Below, one piece after another: positions 8,008-15,750 of a stretch of 31,100 nt of DNA (position 1 is its first letter; every line of letters begins with the position of its first letter). The stretch is taken from positions 1-31,100 of the forward strand of contig CAJUBG010000045.1 in NCBI GenBank assembly GCA_910584575.1. The letters run 5' to 3'. The translations under genes and the position numbers were made by a program. The notes under the pieces were generated by a model that worked only from the letters and a program-made list of their open reading frames with translations, did no database searches and was not told where the DNA came from. The DNA is from an uncultured Dorea sp. (GTDB lineage: Bacteria > Bacillota > Clostridia > Lachnospirales > Lachnospiraceae).

Positions 8008-8640
8008 ATGGAAGATAAAAATTATTATGATATATTAGGCGTTTCAGAAAAAGCTTCCTTAGAAGACATCACCGCAGCCAAGAATGAGCTGGCAAAGCGG
8101 TTCCATCCAGATGTCAACATAAAGAACGGTATCGACACAACCGAGAAGATGCAGGAGATTTTAGAGGCATACCATGTCCTTTCTGACTCGGACAAACGTT
8201 CCGAATACGACTGGACCCATCGGCGGAAACGTCCCGTCATGCAGACCTTTGACCTTCATCATATGGAAGAAGACGACGATTCCCTTCCCGACTTTGTCGC
8301 CTACTGGAAAGCGTCCAACGCACTGTTTGACATCATCCAGAAAAGCGACCCGCTGTTTCGGGACAAGAATTATTCCGACGAGCTGACTCGGTTATCCACA
8401 GAAGCCCTTTCCCATGTAGTTCTCCTTCGGAATTCTTCCATTCCGGAACGCTACTGGTATCCGGATATTATGAACTGGCTTTTGTTCACCTGGTTCCAGC
8501 ACAGGAACTATACGATTTCCTACCTGCTGACCCTCTACGACGAGTACGCCAAGGAGAACATCTCCGCCCTGGATAAGCTGAAACTCCAGAAGAATACCTA
8601 CCATTACCAGCACTCCATCAAACGTCTGGTAAAATTTTAA
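8008..8640 (+). CDS. J-domain (DnaJ-like) protein
   Basis: 210 aa. The N-terminal J-domain (about 5-68) has the HPD motif at 33-35 (KRFHPDVN) and ends in YHVLSDSDKRSEYDW, so it should stimulate an Hsp70 (DnaK). It lacks the G/F region, zinc-finger cysteines and substrate-binding domain of true DnaJ. The remaining 140 residues are helical, aromatic-rich and not recognised (WYPDIMNWLLFTWFQHRNYT). It is therefore a type-III J-protein with a private client domain. The start has AGGAGG 7 nt upstream. No terminator follows before the Cys-rich gene. Confidence 0.88.
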   Translation: MEDKNYYDILGVSEKASLEDITAAKNELAKRFHPDVNIKNGIDTTEKMQEILEAYHVLSDSDKRSEYDWTHRRKRPVMQTFDLHHMEEDDDSLPDFVAYWKASNALFDIIQKSDPLFRDKNYSDELTRLSTEALSHVVLLRNSSIPERYWYPDIMNWLLFTWFQHRNYTISYLLTLYDEYAKENISALDKLKLQKNTYHYQHSIKRLVKF

Positions 8641-8650
8641 TTTTCTTTTT

Positions 8651-8677
8651 CACACATCCTGCCCCCTCGCATATTAT
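8651..8677 (+). promoter_or_regulatory. Possible sporulation sigma (K/E-type) promoter
   Basis: CAC (8651-8653), 16 nt, then CATATTAT (8670-8677). This resembles the mother-cell sigma-K pattern mACm-N16-CATAnnnT and lies 35 nt before the start of the Gly/Cys-rich gene. No convincing sigma-A hexamers are visible in this gap. The match is short, so it is only suggestive. Confidence 0.3.
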
Positions 8678-8711
8678 GTTACTGTAAACATCATAAATGG
8701 AGGATTTCAAT

Positions 8712-8966
8712 ATGAGCGATTTAAGTGCTACAAACTGTGGATGTGGCTGTGAGTCAAATGTAGGCAGAGGCGGAGAGTGCGGTTGCGGCTTTGGCAACAA
8801 TAGCTGTCTGTGGATTATCCTTCTGCTTTTCTGCTGCGGCGGATGCGGCAGTAACTTTGGCGGCGGATGCGGCGGCAACGATAGCTGTCTGTGGATCATC
8901 CTTCTGCTTTTCTGCTGCGGCGGCTTTGGCAACGGCGGATGCGGCGGCTTTGACTGCGGATGCTAA
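8712..8966 (+). CDS. Gly/Cys-rich duplicated mini-protein ('chorion class high-cysteine' type)
   Basis: 84 aa from the ATG at 8712, chosen because GGAGG lies 7 nt upstream; the ATG at 8697 overlaps that site. It contains two near-identical copies of the unit SCLWIILLLFCCGG, each set in Gly/Cys-rich flanks (CGCGCES, GGGCGGN, GGFDCGC). About one residue in five is Cys. Such proteins are annotated in Clostridia as 'chorion class high-cysteine' proteins. The alternating hydrophobic and Gly-rich blocks recall small spore-coat proteins of the YjcZ type. The internal duplication is also clear in DNA (8812-8842 versus 8884-8914). Function is unknown; coat assembly or metal/disulfide chemistry are possibilities. 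Confidence 0.75.
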   Translation: MSDLSATNCGCGCESNVGRGGECGCGFGNNSCLWIILLLFCCGGCGSNFGGGCGGNDSCLWIILLLFCCGGFGNGGCGGFDCGC

Positions 8967-8983
8967 TTCGTTAAACCTTAAAA

Positions 8984-9013
8984 GGGGCGGAGTAAAACAC
9001 TCCGCCTCTTTCA
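8984..9013. terminator. Bidirectional intrinsic terminator
   Basis: Perfect 8-bp GC-rich stem GGCGGAGT (8986-8993) and ACTCCGCC (8999-9006) with a 5-nt loop. TCTTTC follows on the plus strand and CCTTTT on the minus strand. It ends the Gly/Cys gene and the convergent 50-aa gene. Confidence 0.8.
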
Positions 9014-9015
9014 TG

Positions 9016-9168
9016 TTATCTGTTCTCCTTCATCTGATACCCTTCTGTTTCCTGGTTTCGCATTTCCGCCTGTTCCTTCTCCTTCTTTTCCTCTAAATGC
9101 TTTTTCAACATGCATGCTTCATCAATCTCGTAAACGGCGTTGCCATCAATAATCAGTTTTCTGTTCAT
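9016..9168 (-). CDS. Small charged hypothetical protein (50 aa)
   Basis: A short frame starts at an ATG at 9168 with AGGAAAGG about 8 nt upstream and stops at 9016, just before a shared terminator. The protein begins MNRKLIIDGNAVYEIDEACM and continues as a highly charged Lys/Glu/Gln helix (LKKHLEEKKEKEQAEM), ending GYQMKENR. The N-terminal beta-hairpin-like start and helical tail look like a genuine conserved small protein rather than chance, but I cannot name a function. The convergent arrangement with the Gly/Cys gene and the shared terminator support its reality. Confidence 0.6.
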   Translation of the reverse strand: MNRKLIIDGNAVYEIDEACMLKKHLEEKKEKEQAEMRNQETEGYQMKENR

Positions 9169-9295
9169 ACCCGTTTCCTTTCCTAACATACATTTCCCTA
9201 ATAATATATGAAATGCTTAAGATTTAGTTTTCCCATATCTCATAAAATCCATTCCGCCGTCATATATATTTACAACGTTATGATAAGGAGTGCCT

Positions 9296-9778
9296 ATGGA
9301 ACAAAATCCGCCGAAACCAATGACGCCGTTCGACAATCTGGTGACACCGCCTTTTCTGTACACGTTAAAGCTGCTGCTTCCATACACTCCGCCTTCTGTG
9401 CAGCGTTTCTTCGGAATATACATCAAATTTCTTGAGCTGCGCCACACGATGGAATATTTCCAGGGATTTTCCTCCTCTCCCGCCAACATATTTGAGGGAT
9501 TAAAACCTTATATGGGGCCGGCAGAAAAGGAAATGATGGAACAAATGTCAAGCATGATGAATATGATGGAAATGGTACGAGGTATGCAGGCAATGTCTGA
9601 CGACGCCTCTGACTCGTCTTCCCAGGGTTTTAACCCGATGGACATGATGAAGGGCATGTTAAGCCCTGAACAGCAGGAGATGTTCGAGATGTACAACACG
9701 ATGTTTGAACAGCAATTTGAAAATGGAAGCAATCCGCCCGATACGGGCAGCCAGAAAGGAGACGCAGAAAATGAATGA
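9296..9778 (+). CDS. Met-rich hypothetical protein
   Basis: 160 aa from the ATG at 9296 (AAGGAG 5 nt upstream; an in-frame GTG at 9290 overlaps that site). The N-terminal half holds a conserved-looking segment (NLVTPPFLYTLKLLLPYTPPSVQRFFGIYIKFLELRHTMEYF is one run), possibly membrane-associated. The C-terminal half is very Met/Gln/Asp-rich (MMEQMSSMMNMMEMV, FNPMDMMKGMLSPEQQ). No family is recognised. Its stop overlaps the next start by 8 nt, so the two genes are translationally coupled. Confidence 0.7.
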   Translation: MEQNPPKPMTPFDNLVTPPFLYTLKLLLPYTPPSVQRFFGIYIKFLELRHTMEYFQGFSSSPANIFEGLKPYMGPAEKEMMEQMSSMMNMMEMVRGMQAMSDDASDSSSQGFNPMDMMKGMLSPEQQEMFEMYNTMFEQQFENGSNPPDTGSQKGDAENE

Positions 9779-10046
9779 ATGGATGAACCACCCTGATATG
9801 CAGAATATCGACCCTATGAAAATGGAATTAATCCGAACCGCCGCCGCACAGACTCAGGGCAAGAGTGGGAAGGCTCTCGCGCCGATTATGATGGCGCTGA
9901 TTACCAATGCCAATAAGAAAGGAATACAGTTTACGCCGGATGAATTCTCGCTGGTGCTTTCCGTCCTTAAGGACGGGAAATCGAAAGAGGAGCAGGACCA
10001 GATTGAAGGGATGGTACGGATGGTTTCTTCTTATATGAAGAAATAA
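9771..10046 (+). CDS. Hypothetical helical protein, coupled to the Met-rich gene
   Basis: 91 aa from the ATG at 9771, chosen because AAAGGAG lies about 10 nt upstream. Extending the frame upstream would add a non-conserved stretch inside the previous gene. It is soluble and helical, with the motif LAPIMMALITNANKKGIQFTPDEFSLVLSVLKDGKSKEEQDQIEGMVRMV. No recognisable domain. It overlaps the upstream gene by 8 nt and ends just before a hairpin terminator, so the pair forms a two-gene operon probably acting together. Confidence 0.7.
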   Translation: MNEWMNHPDMQNIDPMKMELIRTAAAQTQGKSGKALAPIMMALITNANKKGIQFTPDEFSLVLSVLKDGKSKEEQDQIEGMVRMVSSYMKK

Positions 10047-10063
10047 AGAAAAGGCATAGACTT

Positions 10064-10095
10064 TTGCGGCGGCCATAATGACCGCCGCTTATAAT
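10064..10095 (+). terminator. Intrinsic terminator before the folate operon
   Basis: Perfect 7-bp GC stem GCGGCGG (10066-10072) and CCGCCGC (10082-10088) with a 9-nt loop, followed by TTATAATT. The ATG at 10078 lies in its loop, which argues against that ATG as the folC start. Confidence 0.55.
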
Positions 10096-10188
10096 TCATA
10101 TGATATTTTCCAAATTCCCTTGTCTGAACCGCATTTTAGTGATATGATTAACACCGACGAAAATATAAATACGAAAGGAAACGAGAAC

Positions 10189-11544
10189 GTGACCTATAAA
10201 GAAGCAAGGGTATATTTGGACAAGGTGTCGAAATACGGAAGTGTACTTGGTCTGGGTACGATTCGGAAGCTGTTGTGCGAACTTGGCAATCCCCAGGATG
10301 ACCTTAAGTTCATACATATTGCCGGAACGAACGGCAAAGGCTCTGTACTTGCATACACCTCCACGATATTAAGCAAAGCAGGATACAGGGTAGGACGATA
10401 TCTCTCGCCGACAGTGGTTTCCTATCTGGAACGGATTCAGGTAGACGCTCAATGGATACCGGAAGACGCATTTGCCAGACTGACCGCATTGGTTCAGAAA
10501 GCTATTGCCTGTATGAAGGCAGCCGGCGAGACAGGCCCGACTGTATTCGAGATTGAGACAGCAATAGCTTTTTTATATTTTAAAGAGCAGGGCTGCGACC
10601 TGGTCGTGCTTGAGTGCGGCCTTGGCGGCGCCGAAGACGCCACCAACATTATAAAAAATACGCTGATTGCCGTGTTTACCTCCATCAGTCGGGATCACTT
10701 GGGGATTCTTGGAAACTCCCTGGCGGAAATTGCCGCCAAAAAATCGGGAATCATCAAACCAGGCTGTCGGGTGGTTTCCTCAGTACAACTGCCGGAGGTT
10801 ACAGAGGTTTTGACGCAGCAGGCTGAAATACATGGCTGTCCCTATGTAACTGCTGATGAAAGCCAGGTAAAACTCCACAGCGAAAGCTATGAGGGACAAC
10901 TTCTCTCCTATAAAGAGATAACCAACGCCTGCTGCCCCCTTGCAGGACGGCATCAGATTGGCAATGCCGCCACAGCGCTGGAAACAGTCTTTACTCTTAG
11001 GACAATGGGCTATCACATCTCAAATGCCGCAATCTGCCAGGGCTTAAAAGAAACCGCCTGGCCCGGACGTTTCACCTGTCTAGGCGCTGACCCTCTTTTT
11101 TTCATAGACGGGGCGCATAATGAAGATGCGGCAAAAAGGCTTAGGGAGACTCTGGAAACCTATTTTCCAGGAAAATATTTTATCTATATTATGGGTGTGT
11201 TCAAAGATAAAGAATATGAAGAAATCGCTAAAATCATGGCGCCTCTGGCAAAATCCGTTCATACCGTGGCGCTCTCTGACACTGGCCGGACGCTCTTGGC
11301 GGCAGAGCTTGCCGACGTAATGAGACGGCATTGCCAGGAAAATGTCCCTGTCCATGCAGAAGAAACGATACAAACAGCGGTGGCAAACGCATTAATGGAT
11401 GCCAGGCCGGATGATATCGTCCTTGCCTTTGGCTCTCTGTCTTATCTTGGCCAGGTGATGGCAGACTTTAAACGAACCTCTGCATGCGGTTCACCCGCAA
11501 ATACCAAACAAGCTTCAGATATTAAAAAGGAAATAAAACTATGA
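10189..11544 (+). CDS. folC: Folylpolyglutamate / dihydrofolate synthase
   Basis: 451 aa from a GTG at 10189. This gives the family's usual MTYKEARVYLDKVSKYGSVLGL start and has AAAGGAA upstream. The ATG at 10078 would add 37 unconserved residues and sits in a terminator loop. Mur-ligase-type ATPase with the P-loop HIAGTNGKGSVLAYTS, FEIETAIAFLYF, VLECGLGGAEDATN and the C-terminal WPGRF / FIDGAHNEDA signature. It joins Glu to dihydropteroate and extends polyglutamate tails in the cytosol. First gene of a five-gene folate operon, it overlaps folE by 4 nt. The usual 'GGLGGRLDATN' is GGLGGAEDATN here, a local variation. Confidence 0.93.
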   Translation: MTYKEARVYLDKVSKYGSVLGLGTIRKLLCELGNPQDDLKFIHIAGTNGKGSVLAYTSTILSKAGYRVGRYLSPTVVSYLERIQVDAQWIPEDAFARLTALVQKAIACMKAAGETGPTVFEIETAIAFLYFKEQGCDLVVLECGLGGAEDATNIIKNTLIAVFTSISRDHLGILGNSLAEIAAKKSGIIKPGCRVVSSVQLPEVTEVLTQQAEIHGCPYVTADESQVKLHSESYEGQLLSYKEITNACCPLAGRHQIGNAATALETVFTLRTMGYHISNAAICQGLKETAWPGRFTCLGADPLFFIDGAHNEDAAKRLRETLETYFPGKYFIYIMGVFKDKEYEEIAKIMAPLAKSVHTVALSDTGRTLLAAELADVMRRHCQENVPVHAEETIQTAVANALMDARPDDIVLAFGSLSYLGQVMADFKRTSACGSPANTKQASDIKKEIKL

Positions 11545-12101
11545 TAAATCAAGATAAAATCAGACAGGCAGTCCGCCTTTTACTAGAAGGAATCGGAGAA
11601 GATATTTCCCGCGAGGGGCTTATTGACACGCCGGACCGTATCGCAAGGATGTATACCGAGATTTTTTCCGGCATGGAGGAGGATGCGGGGGAACACTTAA
11701 GCCGAGCCTTCCATGCGGACAACAGCGAAATGGTGATTGAGAAGGATATCACCTTCCATTCCGTCTGCGAACATCATATGCTGCCCTTCTTCGGCAAAGT
11801 GCACATTGCCTATATTCCGAACGGCAAGGTAGTTGGCTTAAGCAAACTTGCCCGAACGGTAGAAGTATTTGCAAGGAGGCTGCAACTCCAGGAGCAGTTG
11901 ACCGGACAAATCGCTGACGCGCTCATGAGACATATGAAGCCAAAGGGCGTATTGGTAATGGTGGAGGCAGAGCACATGTGCATGACCATGCGCGGAATCA
12001 AAAAGCCTGGGAGCCAGACTGTGACGCTTGCGCGGCGCGGGGCTTTTGAGACTGACCCCTTGCTGGAGGAACGTTTTTTCCGGCTGTTGAGACAAAATTG
12101 A
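11541..12101 (+). CDS. folE: GTP cyclohydrolase I
   Basis: 186 aa, full length for FolE. Zinc ligands C76 and H79 (FHSVCEHHMLPFFGKVHIAY) and C147 (EAEHMCMTMRGI) are all present, so it is a standard zinc-dependent IA enzyme. It converts GTP to 7,8-dihydroneopterin triphosphate, the entry step of folate synthesis. The start overlaps the folC stop by 4 nt (ATGA), with AAGGAAA upstream. Confidence 0.96.
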   Translation: MINQDKIRQAVRLLLEGIGEDISREGLIDTPDRIARMYTEIFSGMEEDAGEHLSRAFHADNSEMVIEKDITFHSVCEHHMLPFFGKVHIAYIPNGKVVGLSKLARTVEVFARRLQLQEQLTGQIADALMRHMKPKGVLVMVEAEHMCMTMRGIKKPGSQTVTLARRGAFETDPLLEERFFRLLRQN

Positions 12102-12140
12102 CAGAGTATCATACGACAACTTAAAGAATGGAATCAGCTT

Positions 12141-12650
12141 ATGGACAAATCACCATCTAGTAAAAAACTTCAATTTATACGAATGCATCCTCTCTACATT
12201 TCCTCCACAGAGAAGCTAAAGGAGTTTGAGAAGGACCGAATTTTCTGCCGCCATCAGATGGACCATCTTCTGGACGTGGCCCGTATCGCATATATCCTGA
12301 ATCTGGAAATGAACTTAGGGCTTGACCGTGACCTAATCTACGGCGCTGCCCTTCTCCACGATATCGGCAAGAGCCGGCAGTATGAAGAAGGAATTCCCCA
12401 CGAAATCGCAGGGGAGGCGCTGGCGGCCCAGATTCTTGCAGATATGCCGGGGGATATCGCATATACCCAGGAAGAACAACGGCAGCTTCTTACGGCAGTC
12501 CGGGGACACAGGCGGCTGCGGGCAAAGGCAGAGCCGTTGGAGGCTCTCCTGTACCAGGGAGATAAGATGTCGCGTTCCTGCTTCTGCTGCCCTGCGCAGG
12601 CAGAATGTAACTGGAGTACGAAAAAGAAAAATCTCAGTATCAGTCTTTAA
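12141..12650 (+). CDS. HD-domain hydrolase of the folate operon
   Basis: 169 aa. HD-superfamily metal site: RHQMDHLLDVARIAYI (H38, H42), LLHDIGKSRQYEEGIPHEIAG (H73-D74, H87) and a later YQGDKMSR aspartate. A short Cys cluster SCFCCPAQAECNW sits near the end. HD proteins hydrolyse phosphates from nucleotides and related molecules. Position between folE and folP, in an operon with no Nudix FolQ, suggests it dephosphorylates dihydroneopterin triphosphate (inference). The start is not strongly fixed: the GGAA ahead of the ATG is weak, and Met15 is an alternative. Confidence 0.75.
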   Translation: MDKSPSSKKLQFIRMHPLYISSTEKLKEFEKDRIFCRHQMDHLLDVARIAYILNLEMNLGLDRDLIYGAALLHDIGKSRQYEEGIPHEIAGEALAAQILADMPGDIAYTQEEQRQLLTAVRGHRRLRAKAEPLEALLYQGDKMSRSCFCCPAQAECNWSTKKKNLSISL

Positions 12651-12674
12651 AGAAAACAATAAGGAGAACAAATT

Positions 12675-13493
12675 ATGGTAATAGGAAAGAAAGAATTTGA
12701 CACAAATAACCACACTTACATCATGGGAATCTTAAATGTTACGCCAGACTCCTTTTCCGACGGAGGCAGATACCTTTCTGCGGACGCTGCATTAAGGCAC
12801 GCCCAGGAAATGATAGACGACGGTGCGGACATCCTGGATGTGGGCGGCGAGTCAACGCGCCCCGGACATACCCAGATTACCGAAGAAGAAGAAATTGAAC
12901 GCACCGCGCCCGTCATTGAAAAATTGAAGCAGGAATTCGACATTCCAATCTCGATTGACACCTACAAAAGCTCTGTTGCCAGGGCCGCCCTTCAGGCAGG
13001 AGCCAGCCTTGTGAACGATATCTGGGGGCTTAAATTCGATTCCTCCATGGCAGGGCTGATTGCAGATTACGGCGCGGCCTGCTGCCTGATGCATAACAGG
13101 AAAGAGCCTGTTTATCAGGATTTCCTTAATGATTTTATGGAGGATATGCGGGAATGTATCCGCATTGCAAAGGATGCGGGGATTAAGGATGAAAAGATGC
13201 TTCTGGACCCTGGAGTGGGTTTTGGGAAGACATATGAGATGAACCTGGAAATCATCCGGCAGGTAGGAAGGATGCAAAAGCTTGGGTATCCCGTCCTTCT
13301 GGGAACCTCCCGTAAATCCGTCATCGGCCTGACTCTTGACCTCCCCGCCGACCAGAGGGAGGAGGGCACTCTTGCCACCACCGTCTACGGGATGATGCAC
13401 GGATGCTCTTTCGTGAGAGTCCATGATGTAAAGGCGAACCGTAGAGCAATCCAGATGACGGAAGCAATCATGGGAAGGAGTATCTATGGATAA
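12675..13493 (+). CDS. folP: Dihydropteroate synthase
   Basis: 272 aa TIM-barrel enzyme with the classic signatures IMGILNVTPDSFSDGG (near 17-32), DGADILDVGGESTRPG, ISIDTYKSSVARAAL, SLVNDIWGL, LDPGVGFGKT and PVLLGTSRKSVIG, plus the C-terminal RVHDV. It condenses 6-hydroxymethyl-dihydropterin pyrophosphate with p-aminobenzoate and is the sulfonamide target. The start has AAGGAG 7 nt upstream. It overlaps folBK by 8 nt. Confidence 0.96.
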   Translation: MVIGKKEFDTNNHTYIMGILNVTPDSFSDGGRYLSADAALRHAQEMIDDGADILDVGGESTRPGHTQITEEEEIERTAPVIEKLKQEFDIPISIDTYKSSVARAALQAGASLVNDIWGLKFDSSMAGLIADYGAACCLMHNRKEPVYQDFLNDFMEDMRECIRIAKDAGIKDEKMLLDPGVGFGKTYEMNLEIIRQVGRMQKLGYPVLLGTSRKSVIGLTLDLPADQREEGTLATTVYGMMHGCSFVRVHDVKANRRAIQMTEAIMGRSIYG

Positions 13494-14298
13494 GATTACG
13501 ATACAAAATCTGGAGGTATTCGCCCACCACGGCGTATTTCCTGAGGAAAATGTCCTTGGGCAAAAATTCATCGTTACCGCCGCCCTCTACACCGATACAA
13601 GAACTGCGGGAAAGACGGATGAACTGGCCTCCTCCATCGACTACGGAGAGCTTAGCCGGCAAATCGAGCATTTTCTGACCACACACACCTTCAAGCTGTT
13701 GGAGAGCGCCGCCGAAAGCCTTGCGGAAATGCTTCTGCTTCAGACTCCCCGTCTTAATAAAGTCGGCCTTAAGCTTCAAAAGCCCTGGGCGCCCGTCGGC
13801 CTCCCCTTAGAAACCGTAGCGGTAGAGATTGAACGGGGATGGCACACAGCCTACATTGCCCTTGGCTCTAACATGGGCGACAAAGAGCATTTTCTCAAAC
13901 AGGCGGTAAAAGCGCTTCAGGCAGACCCCTCCTGCAAAGTAGAAAAGGTATCCTCCTTCCTTGTCACCAAGCCTTACGGAGTCACCGACCAGGAGGATTT
14001 CCTAAACGGGTGCCTCATCCTTCGCACCCTTCTGCCGCCGCGGGAATTACTCTGCGTACTCCACCGGATTGAACAGGAGGCAGGACGTAAGCGCGTAACC
14101 CACTGGGGCCCCAGAACCCTAGATTTGGATATCATTTTCTATGATGACCTGATTCTTGAGGAGGACGACCTGTGTATCCCCCATGTGGATATGCACCGAA
14201 GGGAGTTTGTGTTAAAGCCCCTTCATGAGATTGCGCCTTACAAGCGCCACCCATGTACCGGCAAAACCGTCCGTGAAATGTTGGAGGAGTTGTCATAA
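13486..14298 (+). CDS. folBK: FolB-FolK fusion: dihydroneopterin aldolase / HPPK
   Basis: 270 aa bifunctional protein. Residues 1-117 form dihydroneopterin aldolase (ITIQNLEVFAHHGVFPEENVLGQKFIV; ESAAESLAEMLL; VAVEIER). Residues about 120-270 form 6-hydroxymethyl-dihydropterin pyrophosphokinase (AYIALGSNMGDKEHFL, RVTHWGPRTLDLDIIFYDD, HVDMHRREFVLKPLHEIAP). Fusion channels consecutive pathway steps. AAGGAG precedes the start. It is the last gene of the operon, with its stop just 3 nt before the convergent radical SAM gene's stop. Confidence 0.95.
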   Translation: MDKITIQNLEVFAHHGVFPEENVLGQKFIVTAALYTDTRTAGKTDELASSIDYGELSRQIEHFLTTHTFKLLESAAESLAEMLLLQTPRLNKVGLKLQKPWAPVGLPLETVAVEIERGWHTAYIALGSNMGDKEHFLKQAVKALQADPSCKVEKVSSFLVTKPYGVTDQEDFLNGCLILRTLLPPRELLCVLHRIEQEAGRKRVTHWGPRTLDLDIIFYDDLILEEDDLCIPHVDMHRREFVLKPLHEIAPYKRHPCTGKTVREMLEELS

Positions 14299-14301
14299 AC
14301 C

Positions 14302-15195
14302 TTAAAACGGCAATGTCATCTGCTCAACCCTGTAAGGTCTTTTATACTGGCTGATAATATCCTCCATGCGGTATAAAAGCCTTCTTTCTTCACACTCCTT
14401 AACAAAGTACCCCCACAGCTTTCTGGCCTGTGGGCTGGTACACTCATAGTATCCCCCGTATCTTTTCTGATAGGCTTCAGGAAGCCCTACCCCTGGGAAC
14501 AGCTCGTCAAGCTTCTGATAATACCATGCCCTCTGATTCCCCCTGAGGGTCATACCGAAGGCGGGATAGATAAATCTTGCCCCCGCGTCCTCACTCCTTC
14601 GGATAATCTCCCCGATGTTCTCCTGATTATCCTCAAGAAAAGGTAGAACAGGCATGAGCAGAATCCCTGTGTAAAGCCCTGCTTTGGAAAGCTTTTCAAT
14701 CAGATGAAACCTCTCTGTCGGGCAGGAAACACGGGGTTCAAGCTTCGCCGCTAGCGCATCGTCAGCGGTTGTCACCGTAATCTTTAGAAGCACAGGCGAA
14801 TGCTCCCCAATACTTTGCAGAATATCAATATCTCTCTCCAACAGTGAGCTTTTCGTCGCAACGGCAGCCCCGAACTCAAAAGCGTCGCACAATTCCAGGG
14901 CATGGCGGGAAAGCATAAGCTCTCTCTCAAAGGGATTATAGGGATCGCTCATTGCACCGGTTCCCACCACGCCAGTCCTGGTTTTCCTGCGCAGGTCGTC
15001 CCGAATAATCTTCAATGCGTCCTCCTTGGCGCGCACCCTGTCAAAGTCCTCCACACCGTAACAGTCGGAACGGCTGTCACAGTAAATGCATCCATGGCAG
15101 CAACCCTTGTAAATATTCATGTTATAGTCAATACCGAACCAGCTTGCCGGCGCCTTTACCTTCGTTACGATTGTCTTTGCGGGTATGTATTCCAT
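14302..15195 (-). CDS. SPL-family radical SAM protein
   Basis: 297 aa. The iron-sulfur motif C32-x3-C36-x2-C39 sits in YKGCCHGCIYCDSRS, followed by TGAMSDPYNPFE and a strand-helix barrel. This matches the COG1533 group related to spore photoproduct lyase (often 'Rv2578c-like'). Whether it repairs DNA is not established: true SplB is longer and has an extra conserved Cys. It looks monocistronic, with GGGAGGAAGC at the start. It converges on the folate operon with almost no spacer. Confidence 0.85.
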   Translation of the reverse strand: MEYIPAKTIVTKVKAPASWFGIDYNMNIYKGCCHGCIYCDSRSDCYGVEDFDRVRAKEDALKIIRDDLRRKTRTGVVGTGAMSDPYNPFERELMLSRHALELCDAFEFGAAVATKSSLLERDIDILQSIGEHSPVLLKITVTTADDALAAKLEPRVSCPTERFHLIEKLSKAGLYTGILLMPVLPFLEDNQENIGEIIRRSEDAGARFIYPAFGMTLRGNQRAWYYQKLDELFPGVGLPEAYQKRYGGYYECTSPQARKLWGYFVKECEERRLLYRMEDIISQYKRPYRVEQMTLPF

Positions 15196-15222
15196 CTGCT
15201 TCCTCCCGATTCTTGAACTTTT

Positions 15223-15750
15223 TTACATTTTAACATATTCCGCCAGTGGCGCCAAATATTTTTTATCCGTCCAGTCAGCCTTCTGGCCTGCCGCGCTCAT
15301 AAGCCCTGCCATCCATGGCTCATACGTACTGGGATCCTTTTTTGCAATGGATTTCATAAGCATGGTACACAGCATTCTGTCCGTAAACGTCATTTGATTC
15401 AGATTCCATTGTCCCCGCCCGTAAAAGAGAGGAATATTTTCCAATCCGTTTTTCAGATTGTGATTTCTTAATTCTTCAAACGCTTTTTCATCATAGGGGG
15501 CGGCGCCCACGCACAGTATGGCGATTTTCTTATCCCTTAACCTGCCGATATTCTTTTTCAAAAACTTAAGTCCCGCTATGCCCGACGCGTAGACCCCGCC
15601 GCAAAGGATGATGGTCTGGTATTTCGCCGCCTCCTCCAAGGATGCCTTAGGCGTTTTCACGCAGTCAAATCCTGTCATTTCGTGCAGCCAATCCGCATAT
15701 TTCTGTGTCGCCCCATATTTCGACTGATAAATAATCACTCCTGTTTTCAT
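15223..15750 (-). CDS. Flavodoxin-domain protein
   Basis: 175 aa. N-terminal FMN-loop signature GVIIYQSKYGATQKYADWL, then ILCGGVYASGIAGLKFLKKN and ILCVGAAPYDE, typical of the flavodoxin_5 / HemG-like group. It lacks a membrane anchor. The heme-branch (protoporphyrinogen oxidase) role is not supported by neighbours. The start overlaps the end of the TetR gene by 4 nt, so the two are co-transcribed and the regulator probably controls this reductase. Confidence 0.8.
   Translation of the reverse strand: MKTGVIIYQSKYGATQKYADWLHEMTGFDCVKTPKASLEEAAKYQTIILCGGVYASGIAGLKFLKKNIGRLRDKKIAILCVGAAPYDEKAFEELRNHNLKNGLENIPLFYGRGQWNLNQMTFTDRMLCTMLMKSIAKKDPSTYEPWMAGLMSAAGQKADWTDKKYLAPLAEYVKM

Noticed and set aside
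8697..8711. Upstream ATG at 8697 as start of the Gly/Cys gene
   Set aside because: It overlaps the GGAGG site of the ATG at 8712, which is the better start.
8618..9014. Pro-, Ala- and Gln-rich frames opposite the Gly/Cys gene
   Set aside because: They are complements of the repeated Gly/Cys codons with no ribosome site.
10078..10188. N-terminal extension of folC
   Set aside because: The ATG lies in a terminator loop and the 37 extra residues do not fit the family; the GTG at 10189 does.
12852..13571. 239-codon frame antisense to folP
   Set aside because: It mirrors highly conserved folP codons and has no start signals; a shadow frame.
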